Of a stretch of DNA of 64,000 nucleotides, positions 1 to 7,962 are shown piece after piece. Location: positions 24,149 to 88,148 of the forward strand of contig CAZFIM010000003.1 in NCBI GenBank assembly GCA_964519615.1, in the 5' to 3' direction. The DNA comes from CAZFIM01 sp964519615. GTDB lineage: Bacteria > Chloroflexota > Dehalococcoidia > GIF9 > UBA5629. The position numbers and the translations under genes were made by a program. Each line of letters opens with the position of its first letter. Positions within the stretch are counted from its first letter, which is position 1. The notes beneath the pieces were generated by a model. The model was given only the letters and a program-made list of their open reading frames with translations, was not told the origin of the DNA and made no database searches.

Positions 1-2
1 AT

Positions 3-233
3 GAAGGTGAGCTCAGCAAAGATACAACCTATTACTGGCAGGTCAGGGCGGTTGAACCGTTTGAAAGCGAGCCGCATGCGGCATTCAGTTTTACCGTTCG
101 TTCTCAAGCGTTCCCCGGCGTACCTGACAGCATTATTACCGATTTACTATGGCTCTGGATCGCTATCGGGGTGATAGTGGCGGCGGGCATAGCAGCAGTT
201 GTACTGGTTGCATTACGCAAGAAAACACATTAA
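3..233 (+). CDS. C-terminal end of a fibronectin type III surface protein with TM anchor (partial)
   Basis: The reading frame beginning at base 3 is open from the window edge to a TAA at 231-233, 76 residues. The first part contains LSKDTTYYWQVRAV, the signature end of a fibronectin III or related Ig-like domain (…TYYWQVRA…), followed by an F-x-F-T-V strand. The last 30 residues hold one strongly hydrophobic helix (LLWLWIAIGVIVAAGIAAVVLV) ending in a short basic tail RKKTH. This is the pattern of an extracellular protein anchored at its C-terminus with a short cytoplasmic tail. The rest of the gene lies upstream of the window, so total length and other domains are unknown. Seen directly: open frame, motif and helix. 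Inferred: surface location. Confidence 0.75.
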   Translation, partial: EGELSKDTTYYWQVRAVEPFESEPHAAFSFTVRSQAFPGVPDSIITDLLWLWIAIGVIVAAGIAAVVLVALRKKTH

Positions 234-311
234 CAGGGCGTTGCATCTCTTCTGATAATCCGATCATCACAGTGAGTTATGACCGTTTCGCTGTTCTATT
301 CATAAAGTATC

Positions 312-341
312 TGGACAAAGCAGAGAGGCTACCGTTATAAT
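312..341 (+). promoter_or_regulatory. Sigma-70-like promoter for hpt, predicted leaderless transcript
   Basis: TGGACA (312-317) and TATAAT (336-341) are separated by 18 bases. Transcription would start around 348-349, which is the A of the ATG at 349. No Shine-Dalgarno sequence precedes that ATG, so a leaderless message is the simplest reading. Confidence 0.55.
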
Positions 342-348
342 CTTGCCT

Positions 349-882
349 ATGACCACCGAACTCAAATTACTTATCGACCGGCAGCAAATACATGAAGCGG
401 TGATTAGACTGGCATGCGAGATAAGACGTGACTATCAGGACCACCATCCGCTTTTACTGGGGGTATTGAAAGGCGCTTTCATATTCATGGCAGACCTGAT
501 ACGGGAGCTGGACATGCCGCTGGATACGGATTTTATCCGTCTTGCAAGCTACGGTTCAGGCACAAAGACATGCGGCAAGATAACCATGGTACAGGGACTG
601 AAAACACCGGTAAAAGGAAGAGACATTCTCATCATCGAAGATATCATCGATACCGGCCTTACTATTTCATGGTTGAAGCAATACCTGCAGGAAAAAAAAC
701 CGGCTTCCATACGGCTCTGCGCGCTGGCCGATAAGCCTTCACGGCGGCTTACTCCTCTTACCATCGATTATCTCGGCTTCTCCATACCTGACAAATTTAT
801 TGTCGGCTACGGGATAGACTGGGACGAGCACTACCGCTACCTGCCGGATATCTGCTACGTAAATACACCTTCGGAGGATTGA
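349..882 (+). CDS. hpt: Hypoxanthine phosphoribosyltransferase
   Basis: Cytoplasmic purine salvage enzyme that joins hypoxanthine (or guanine) to PRPP to give IMP or GMP. The 177-residue length matches the bacterial HPRT family. The PRPP-binding loop ILIIEDIIDTGLT sits near residue 98, and the early LLGVLKGAFIFMADL and the late VGYGIDWDEHYRYLP are both family signatures. A TTG at 343 is in frame, but the ATG at 349 gives the usual N-terminus and lies exactly where a TATAAT at 336-341 would start transcription, so I chose 349. The stop lies 2 bases before the ATG of adenine deaminase, so the two are almost certainly co-transcribed: adenine is deaminated to hypoxanthine and then captured as IMP. 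Confidence 0.93.
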   Translation: MTTELKLLIDRQQIHEAVIRLACEIRRDYQDHHPLLLGVLKGAFIFMADLIRELDMPLDTDFIRLASYGSGTKTCGKITMVQGLKTPVKGRDILIIEDIIDTGLTISWLKQYLQEKKPASIRLCALADKPSRRLTPLTIDYLGFSIPDKFIVGYGIDWDEHYRYLPDICYVNTPSED

Positions 883-884
883 CC

Positions 885-2585
885 ATGAATTCAGGTGAAT
901 ACATTGCAGTCGCGCGGGGAGACAGCCGCGCTGATCTTCTGCTTAGCAATGCCCGTATTATAAACACATTTACCGGCACCATAGAAGAGGGCAATGTGGC
1001 TGTTTACGGTGATAGAATTGCCGGTATCGGTGATTATACACTGGCAAAACAGACGATCGATTGTAACGGCATATACCTTGCACCGGGGCTGATAAACGGA
1101 CATACGCATATAGAAAGCTCTATGCTGCATCCAGCGCAGTACGCATGTGCCGTCGTTCCCAGAGGAACATCAACCGTAGTAACTGACCTTCACGAAATCA
1201 CCAATGTCTGCGGTATCGACGGCATAGAGTTCGTAATGAAATGGGCTGAAAGGCTCCCTCTCGATATGTGTTTCATGGTGCCCTCCTGTGTCCCGGCCAC
1301 ACATATGGAAACAAGCGGAGCTGTTATCAGCGCTTCCGATATACATAAAATACTAAAACTGACAAACGTAATAGGACTCGGGGAGATGATGAATTATCCC
1401 GGTGTCGTTTTCGGAGATGAGCAGGTTGGCAAGAAAATTGCCGCGGCAAGGGGCAGGGTCATCGATGGACATGCACCGGGCTTGAGCGGCAAACAGCTCA
1501 ACGCCTACATTGCCGCCGGTATAGGCTCTGACCACGAGTCCACCGCATTCGCTGAGGGACAGGAAAAACTGAAGCTGGGCATGCATCTGATGATACGTGA
1601 AGGCTCCTCTGAGAAAAATCTGGAGGCACTGCTTCCCCTGGTAAATGAACGTACCAGCAGGAGATGTCTGTTCGTCGTTGATGACAGGAGTTGTTCCGAC
1701 CTTCTGCGCGAGGGAGATATCGATGCTGTTGTCAGAAAAGCGATACACAAAGGCCTCGACCCCATCACGGCTATACAATTGGCCACTATCAATCCGGCGG
1801 AGTATTTCAGGCTCTACGATCGCGGTGGAATCGCTCCCGGTTTTATTGCCAATTTAATCAGCATCACTGACCTCAAGGATTTATCAATCGATATGGTCTT
1901 TCACCGGGGCAAACTTGTTGCCCGTAAGGGCAGCCTGCTTGTGCCGCCGCTTCAAGTTGGACAGGAACTTACAGACACCATGCATATCAAACCTTTCGAT
2001 ATTAGCGCATTAAACCTTAGCGGTGATGATGAAGCTTTTCCTGTCATAGAGATCGTTCCCGGACAGATAATCACCCGCAAGAAGATAGAAAAAGTATCAT
2101 ACAGGGACGGAGACGTAGTACTGGATACCGCCGGAGATATTCTCAAGCTGGTAGTCATCGAGAGGCATCAGGCAAACGGTAATATAGGAATTGGACTTGT
2201 TAAAGGTTTTGGGCTGAAGAGAGGAGCACTCGCCTCATCAATAGCTCATGATTCCCATAACATCGTTGTCGCGGGCACCAATAACCGCGATATTTATATG
2301 GCTATTAAAGAGATAGAAAAGCAAGAAGGGGGGCTGGTCGTCTGCGCTGAAGGCAAAATAATAGCAGGGCTGCCCTTGCCGGTCGCGGGACTTCTCTCTT
2401 CCAAACCATTGCCGGAGGTTGTACAGGCATTTGAAACCGTTGAAAGAGCTGCTGTTGAACTGGGGGATGTTCCACCTGCACCTTTTGCGATTTTATCATT
2501 TCTGGCGCTGGCAGTAATTCCTGAACTGCGTCTTACCGATAAGGGGCTGGTGGACGTAGTTCAATTTAAAATAATACGAAGTTAA
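885..2585 (+). CDS. ade: Adenine deaminase
   Basis: Cytoplasmic metal-dependent amidohydrolase converting adenine to hypoxanthine and ammonia. The 567-residue protein shows the family metal site HTHIESSML near residue 74, PSCVPAT, GLGEMMNYPGV, DGHAPGLSG and GSDHES, and then the adenine-deaminase-specific C-terminal domain with KRGALASSIAHDSHNIV. Length matches the family. The ATG at 885 has GGAGG at 873-877, 7 bases upstream; a TTG at 879 in the same frame overlaps the hpt stop but lacks good spacing. It follows hpt directly, and its product is the substrate of Hpt, so the pair is a complete adenine-to-IMP salvage route. It is convergent with the receiver gene at 2603. Confidence 0.95.
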   Translation: MNSGEYIAVARGDSRADLLLSNARIINTFTGTIEEGNVAVYGDRIAGIGDYTLAKQTIDCNGIYLAPGLINGHTHIESSMLHPAQYACAVVPRGTSTVVTDLHEITNVCGIDGIEFVMKWAERLPLDMCFMVPSCVPATHMETSGAVISASDIHKILKLTNVIGLGEMMNYPGVVFGDEQVGKKIAAARGRVIDGHAPGLSGKQLNAYIAAGIGSDHESTAFAEGQEKLKLGMHLMIREGSSEKNLEALLPLVNERTSRRCLFVVDDRSCSDLLREGDIDAVVRKAIHKGLDPITAIQLATINPAEYFRLYDRGGIAPGFIANLISITDLKDLSIDMVFHRGKLVARKGSLLVPPLQVGQELTDTMHIKPFDISALNLSGDDEAFPVIEIVPGQIITRKKIEKVSYRDGDVVLDTAGDILKLVVIERHQANGNIGIGLVKGFGLKRGALASSIAHDSHNIVVAGTNNRDIYMAIKEIEKQEGGLVVCAEGKIIAGLPLPVAGLLSSKPLPEVVQAFETVERAAVELGDVPPAPFAILSFLALAVIPELRLTDKGLVDVVQFKIIRS

Positions 2586-2602
2586 GATAACTCAGTGAAC
2601 AA

Positions 2603-2998
2603 TTAATGGGCTGTTTTTTTAGCTTTAGAGCGTTTACTCTGTGCCAGTACTCTGATTGCCTCCAGTAAATCCTGACGGCGGCAGTCTTTGGTTAAGTACC
2701 AGCTTGCACCGGCGGCAAGTGCATCTCCGACATAATCTCCGTACACGGTCAAGAACAAGACTTTGGCATCCGGCATGATTTCCTTTATTCTACGAGTTGC
2801 CTCTGCGCCGTCTGCCCTGGGCATCTGTGCATCCATGAGAATAACATCGGGATTCAGCTCCTGTGCTTTGGCAACTGCATCAAGACCATCGACAGCCTTC
2901 CCCACCACAACAATATCCTCATGAGGAGAGAGTAAACTCTCCAGACCTTCTCGAACAACCTCGTTATCATCCACCAGCAATATCCGTATCTTTTCCAT
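2603..2998 (-). CDS. Stand-alone response regulator receiver protein
   Basis: 131 residues, essentially a single CheY-like receiver domain. The acidic pocket is D10-D11, the phospho-acceptor is D56 in VILMDAQMP, the switch threonine is T84 and the invariant lysine is K104 in YLTKD. After the domain there is only a short basic tail (SKRSKAKKTAH) and no DNA-binding output domain. The ATG has AAGGAG 7 bases upstream. It lies 248 bases downstream of the LuxR-type regulator at 3247, in the same orientation, so it may be a phosphate sink or relay partner for the histidine kinase at 3903; that link is inferred from proximity only. Confidence 0.85.
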   Translation of the reverse strand: MEKIRILLVDDNEVVREGLESLLSPHEDIVVVGKAVDGLDAVAKAQELNPDVILMDAQMPRADGAEATRRIKEIMPDAKVLFLTVYGDYVGDALAAGASWYLTKDCRRQDLLEAIRVLAQSKRSKAKKTAH

Positions 2999-3246
2999 TC
3001 TACGCTCCTTGTTAATAATAGTGCCCTGACTTAGTAATTTTTTCTTGCATCAATCACCATAAGGCCTGATTCGCTTTCCCTGAGACTGCTGATTGCAGCA
3101 GAAACAGCAATACGGCCTTAGCCGGACATTTGCAGTATACAATAGCATCAAGCTTCAGCAAATCAGAAAAGTGGTTGGTTTTTTTCAGGAAAAGGGCTGA
3201 GTACAAAATCAACCTTTTGCCGTTCAATCATACGACTACGGTATGA

Positions 3247-3894
3247 CTATAATTTAATGATGCCTTTCTTTATTGCCTGAGTGACAGCCTCAGTGCGGTC
3301 CGATGCATTCAATTTTTGAAAAATGCTTGTTATATGCGTTTTCACCGTGCTGTTGGTGATATTAAGCTGCGCGGCGATCTCCTTATTGGCTGCACCTTTG
3401 GCCATGAGATTGAGCACTTCCAATTCCCGATCAGAAAGCATTTCCGGGGATTGTGCCTGCCGGGAAAGCTCCGCAAAACGATCCAGCACTTTAGATGCTA
3501 CTACCGGCTGAATAAGAGACTCTCCTTTATACACAGCACGAATCGCCTTGAACAGATCCTCGCGAGGTGCATCTTTAAGCAGGTATGCCCTGGCTCCCAC
3601 CTCGATACCCTTAAAAATATATTCGTCGTCACTGTATGTGGTCAATATAATAAACTTGATCTCTGAATCTATAGCGCTGATTCTCTGAATGGCTTCAACA
3701 CCATCCATTTCGGGCATTCTCAGGTCCATAAGTACTACATCAGGCTTCAGTACCGTCGACTTTTCAACGGCTTCCTTGCCTGTCTTGGCCTCCCCCACTA
3801 CCTCAAAATCCTCTTCACGACTGATCATGGTTGTCAACCCTTCACGAACTACCGGGTGGTCATCTGCAATCAATATTTTTATACGATCACTCAT
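3247..3894 (-). CDS. NarL/LuxR-family two-component response regulator
   Basis: 215-residue transcription factor. The N-terminal receiver has D11-D12, acceptor D57 in VVLMDLRMP, a switch T in IILTTYSDDEY and the lysine in YLLKDAPRE. The C-terminal LuxR/GerE helix-turn-helix begins at LSDRELEVLNLMAKG, with recognition segment TNSTVKTHITSIFQKL. The start has AGGAGGAG just upstream. Its ATG lies 8 bases after the stop of the histidine kinase gene at 3903, so kinase and regulator form one transcription unit and almost certainly a cognate pair. Target genes cannot be read from the sequence. Confidence 0.93.
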   Translation of the reverse strand: MSDRIKILIADDHPVVREGLTTMISREEDFEVVGEAKTGKEAVEKSTVLKPDVVLMDLRMPEMDGVEAIQRISAIDSEIKFIILTTYSDDEYIFKGIEVGARAYLLKDAPREDLFKAIRAVYKGESLIQPVVASKVLDRFAELSRQAQSPEMLSDRELEVLNLMAKGAANKEIAAQLNITNSTVKTHITSIFQKLNASDRTEAVTQAIKKGIIKL

Positions 3895-3902
3895 TTCTCC
3901 TC

Positions 3903-6020
3903 CTACATGGTAGGAATTGCTACCTTAACCATTGTACCCTTACCTTTTTCACTCTGGATTTCAAATTTTCCGCCCACATTGCGTGCCCTCTCCTGCATGC
4001 TGATAAGACCGAAACCTTTATGTTCTCCTTTTTCGCCTTTGATCGTACCGGTCTTCAGCCCCTGACCGTTATCCCTCACCGTGAGAGAAACACCGGAGTC
4101 ATCGAAAGCGATCGCAATGCGGACTTCTGTAGCTTTAGCATGTTTCCTGATATTATTGAGTGCTTCCTGACATACCCTTAACAGCGTAGTTTCCACTTCC
4201 GGCGGCAATGTCCTGGTATTCTCCGAAATATCGATCCTGGTCTTGATATTGGTCGAGGAAGCAAAACTACCAGCCTCCTGACGCAATGCTTCCAGAAGGG
4301 AAAGCTGCTCCAGCGCTTTCGGCCTCAGGTCCCAGACAGACCTGCGTGCTTCATTGAGGCTGCCGCGTGCCAGGCTCCTGGCTTTATTGAGATGCTGAAG
4401 CACATCGTTATTATTGCTCAGCGCCTGCTCAGCTGCTTCCAGTTGGAGAATAATACCGGTAAACCCCTGTGCCAGGGTATCATGTATCTCGCGTGCCATA
4501 CGGTTTCGCTCTTCCATCACCGCGATCTGCCCCGTTTCTTTATAAAGCCTGGCATTTTCGATGGCAATACCGAGCTGATCCGCCAGCGTCTGGGCAGTGA
4601 ATAAATCCGCATCGCTGAAGGCGTCAAGATTCTCACTCTCGATATCGAGAACACCCATAATTCTGTCACCTATTTTAATAGGGACCGCAAGTTCTGACTT
4701 TGTTTCATTCAATTCCTCGATGTAACTATAGCGTGGTTCCTGTGCGACATCATTGGCCAGTAGAGGCTCTCCCGTCTTTGCCACCCATGCAACCACACCC
4801 TCTTCGCCCATTTCCAGCGGCACATCAAGCGGGATCAAACCCTGGTATCCGCTCAAACAAATGGCCTTAAGCACCAGTTTCCCTGAGTTCGGCTCGAACA
4901 GAAAAATATTGACGTTGTGGTAGTTGAATGTCTGGCGTAGCAGGTTAGCTACATAGGGAAGAAGGTCTTCAAGTTTGATGATGGAGCTGATCTTTTGGCT
5001 GATCTCATTGATAGTACGCAGCTGCTCCGCCCGCTGGCGCTCCTGCTTGGTCCTGTCCTCGACCTTTTGTTCCAGATTGGCACGCGATTCTTTCAGAGCA
5101 GTTGTCATTATGTTGAACTGCTCAGCCAGCTTACCTATCTCATCAGTGGTGTTTACTTCTATCGTGTGGTCAAGATCGCCTCTGGCGATAACCTCAGAAC
5201 CCCTGGTTAATGCTACAATCGGTTCCGTGATTGTCCTTGCCATAAAAGTGGCAAGTGTGATAATAATGGCGACCATACAGGCAATAACTATGATAAAGGT
5301 CCACTGAGCAATAGTCATCTGATTATCGATATAACGTGTGGTACTTAACACCGCAGCCGTTATACTGCTCTCAGTTTCCTCAGCCGGGCGTGAGAATTCA
5401 TCTATAAATGTACTGGCGGAGACAAGCAGATTCGTCCCCTCGATGGGGTATATATACATGTACTGCGGGCGTATGTTGCCGTTTTCATCTTCCCAATCGA
5501 AATAACCCGCGGCTTCCCCGTTCACACTGCTGTTAAAAATGTTCTGAAGCTGCGGCACACCCTCCGCCAGTTGCTCGAGCGTACTCCCGACCATATCCGA
5601 ATCATTGTGAAAGTAAATAACACCGTTATTAGCAAACACCATTGTATAGCCGGAACTTCCAACGGATTGTACCGCTATTGCTTTCAGGGCTTTATTTTCC
5701 ACCAGTTCGTAGACATCCATATCAGGATTATCATCAATGAAATTTTCCACTTCCGCCGAAACCACCCTTGCCTGCAGCTTGATTATCCTTCGACCGGCAT
5801 CCTGAAGAGCGGCGATATTCTCTGCAACTGCGCTCTCACCAAGGTTAATGCTGTTCTGCCTGGCGGTATTACCAACCATGCTCATATTGCGGAGTGCAAA
5901 TATGCTGATTACACCAACAGAAATAATAGATACAGCCAGAAAGGAAACAAGTATTTTAGCAGTGATACCGAATCGTATCCTCTGAAACTCACTGCCGATT
6001 TTCTCCGGTTTTCCTTTCAC
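3903..6020 (-). CDS. Membrane sensor histidine kinase, NarX/DesK type, with Cache, HAMP and GAF domains
   Basis: 705 residues. A first membrane helix at about 20-43 is followed by an extracytoplasmic Cache-like sensor (YTMVFANNGVIYFHNDSDMVG is typical of dCache), a second helix near 238-260, a HAMP linker (RTITEPIVALTRGSEVIARGD), a GAF domain, a HisKA_3 dimerisation box with phospho-histidine in MAREIHDTLAQGFTGI, and an HATPase domain with N-box QEALNNIRKHAKA and G-box VRDNGQGL. HisKA_3 kinases pair with NarL-type regulators, which fits the downstream gene. The start is GTG, with AAAGGA 7 bases upstream. The sensed ligand is unknown; Cache domains usually bind small organic molecules. Confidence 0.92.
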   Translation of the reverse strand: MKGKPEKIGSEFQRIRFGITAKILVSFLAVSIISVGVISIFALRNMSMVGNTARQNSINLGESAVAENIAALQDAGRRIIKLQARVVSAEVENFIDDNPDMDVYELVENKALKAIAVQSVGSSGYTMVFANNGVIYFHNDSDMVGSTLEQLAEGVPQLQNIFNSSVNGEAAGYFDWEDENGNIRPQYMYIYPIEGTNLLVSASTFIDEFSRPAEETESSITAAVLSTTRYIDNQMTIAQWTFIIVIACMVAIIITLATFMARTITEPIVALTRGSEVIARGDLDHTIEVNTTDEIGKLAEQFNIMTTALKESRANLEQKVEDRTKQERQRAEQLRTINEISQKISSIIKLEDLLPYVANLLRQTFNYHNVNIFLFEPNSGKLVLKAICLSGYQGLIPLDVPLEMGEEGVVAWVAKTGEPLLANDVAQEPRYSYIEELNETKSELAVPIKIGDRIMGVLDIESENLDAFSDADLFTAQTLADQLGIAIENARLYKETGQIAVMEERNRMAREIHDTLAQGFTGIILQLEAAEQALSNNNDVLQHLNKARSLARGSLNEARRSVWDLRPKALEQLSLLEALRQEAGSFASSTNIKTRIDISENTRTLPPEVETTLLRVCQEALNNIRKHAKATEVRIAIAFDDSGVSLTVRDNGQGLKTGTIKGEKGEHKGFGLISMQERARNVGGKFEIQSEKGKGTMVKVAIPTM

Positions 6021-6509
6021 TAATTTTCCTTTGATACTATTTCATCCTGCCGGTGATGACATTAAGTAGTATCTAATCATCAATTTATTGTTATCTATTA
6101 TAATACTTTTTGACACCTCGAACGGATGGACAATACGTTACGGCAAATCACAATCCCGAATAAGAGCACTTTCTCCTGTTGCCCGAATATCAAATATGAT
6201 AAGCTTCTTTACTGGCTTTGTAAACAATTTTACTCTATGCGACTATGCACACGTCTTCAGGCAAATTCGTACTATTTCTGACTCCATGGCCGCTTATGGA
6301 TATTCTACCGGTTTCACCTCTGCAGTCTCTATAACATGGTATGAGAATTAACATCATTTACCTGGAAAAGGTTCAGTAGAGATTGAGAACAAGTTCACGA
6401 CTACCACAGGTAAGCTTTATCGGGATATAGCCGGATAGAACCGGAAATGTTCGTTTTCACGTTCTTTCCCGCCGTATTATTCCGTACCCTTTGTTAAATC
6501 CGATGACCC
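6021..6509. other. Intergenic region of 489 bases without a convincing gene
   Basis: This separates the histidine kinase start from the glyQS stop. An 87-codon open frame at 6088-6351 on the plus strand has no ribosome binding site and no recognisable protein character. A TTGACA hexamer occurs at 6110-6115 but with no good -10 partner. I see no RNA gene, repeat or strong hairpin. Confidence 0.5.
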
Positions 6510-7823
6510 CTAGAACGTTAATTTATCATGCAGGGCATGCACAAGATCCGGTACCGCTACACGCACCTGTTCCATACTGTCCCTGTCCCTTACCGTCACC
6601 TGTTTGTCCTCCAGAGAATCGAAATCTATGGTTACACAGAGAGGTGTCCCTATCTCGTCTTGACGCCTGTAACGTCTGCCGATACTCTGTGCGTCATCAT
6701 ATTGAGTAGCAAAGCAAGGACGGAGCATATCATAAATTTCTCTGGACATCGGTTTCAACTTTTCATTACGGCTCAGCGGAAGAACTGCAACCTTCACGGG
6801 AGCAACAGACGGGTGCAACCTGAGGATCGCTCGCACCTCCCCTTTCACTTCCTCTTCATCATAGGCATCTATTAACACCGCCAGAAGTGTACGGTCCACG
6901 CCGGCCGAAGGCTCGATCACATAAGGAATATAACGGTCACCGCTCTCTTCATCGAAATAAGTCAGATTTTTCCCGCTGTGCTCGGCATGTTGCCTCAAAT
7001 CAAAATCGCTTCTATTGGCAATACCTTCCAGCTCAGACCATCCCATGGGGAAAAGAAACTCAACGTCATAACATCCTTTGGCATAATGCGCCAGCTCATC
7101 CTTGGCATGTTCGCGCAGCCTCAAGTGCTCGGGCCTGATTCCCAGTTTTCTGTACCAGTTGAACCTTTCATCAACCCAGTACCTGAACCATTCGTCATCG
7201 CTTCCGGGTTTAACAAAATATTCCAGCTCCATCTGCTCAAATTCTCTGGTGCGGAAAATAAAGTTACCGGTGGTAATCTCATTACGGAACGACCTGCCTA
7301 TTTGCGCAATGCCGAAAGGCAGCTTTTTTCTTGATGTGGACATGACATTATCGAAATTTACGAACATGCCCTGAGCCGTTTCAGGCCGCAAATAGACAAT
7401 ATTAGCATCATCCTCAACGGGTCCCATATATGTCTTGAACATCAGGTTAAACTGTCTCGGCTCCGTAAGCTCGCCGCCGCATTCAGGGCAAACATTTGTC
7501 GTAAGGTCAGTCGAACGCCAGCGCATTTTGCAAACCTTACAATCAACCATCGGATCAGAAAAACCGGCAACATGTCCACTTGCCACCCATACCGAAGGAT
7601 GCATGAGAATACTCGTCTCTATGCCCAGAACATCTTCCCGCTCACGAACCATGGATTTCCACCATGTGTCTCTTATATTCCGTTTCAGCTCAATGCCCAG
7701 CGGGCCGTAGTCCCAACAGCTTCCCAGACCACCATATATATCACTGCTCTGAAATATAAAGCCCCGCCTTTTACAAAGCGAGACTATCTTTTCCATACTA
7801 ACCTGAATAGGTTCTTGAAGCAC
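6510..7823 (-). CDS. glyQS: Glycyl-tRNA synthetase, class II homodimeric type
   Basis: Charges tRNA-Gly with glycine in the cytoplasm. 437 residues, near the 430-460 usual for the single-chain alpha2 enzyme. Visible features are the N-terminal KRRGFIFQSSDIYGG, YGPLGIELKRNI, a zinc-ribbon-like insertion (CKVC…CPEC), class II motif 2 around GRSFRNEITTGNFIFRTREF, motif 3 with GVDRTLLAVL, and a C-terminal anticodon-binding domain beginning at SVAPVKVAVLPL. The GTG start is preceded by AGGAGG with 5-base spacing. Only 140 bases separate it from the divergent gene, and I see no T-box leader, so no amino-acid-responsive control is evident. Confidence 0.96.
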   Translation of the reverse strand: MLQEPIQVSMEKIVSLCKRRGFIFQSSDIYGGLGSCWDYGPLGIELKRNIRDTWWKSMVREREDVLGIETSILMHPSVWVASGHVAGFSDPMVDCKVCKMRWRSTDLTTNVCPECGGELTEPRQFNLMFKTYMGPVEDDANIVYLRPETAQGMFVNFDNVMSTSRKKLPFGIAQIGRSFRNEITTGNFIFRTREFEQMELEYFVKPGSDDEWFRYWVDERFNWYRKLGIRPEHLRLREHAKDELAHYAKGCYDVEFLFPMGWSELEGIANRSDFDLRQHAEHSGKNLTYFDEESGDRYIPYVIEPSAGVDRTLLAVLIDAYDEEEVKGEVRAILRLHPSVAPVKVAVLPLSRNEKLKPMSREIYDMLRPCFATQYDDAQSIGRRYRRQDEIGTPLCVTIDFDSLEDKQVTVRDRDSMEQVRVAVPDLVHALHDKLTF

Positions 7824-7962
7824 GGTAACCTCCTGTATATTGCCACAAGCTTATCAACTTTATTAAATAGTGTCAAAGAAAATACGATGGTCTGCAGGGT
7901 TTTCTAGACTTATTCAATAACTTCGGGTATCTTAGTAATATAACTGGAAGTCCGGCAGAACT

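Noticed and set aside
149..340. Open frame of 63 codons on the plus strand
   Set aside because: It overlaps the true C-terminal frame of the fibronectin-III protein (3-233), has no ribosome binding site and an unlikely composition.
6088..6351. 87-codon open frame in the gap between the histidine kinase and glyQS
   Set aside because: No ribosome binding site, no recognisable protein features; probably chance.
7824..7962. Possible T-box leader before glyQS
   Set aside because: The gap is only about 140 bases shared with the divergent gene, and I find no T-box core sequence or terminator/antiterminator pair.
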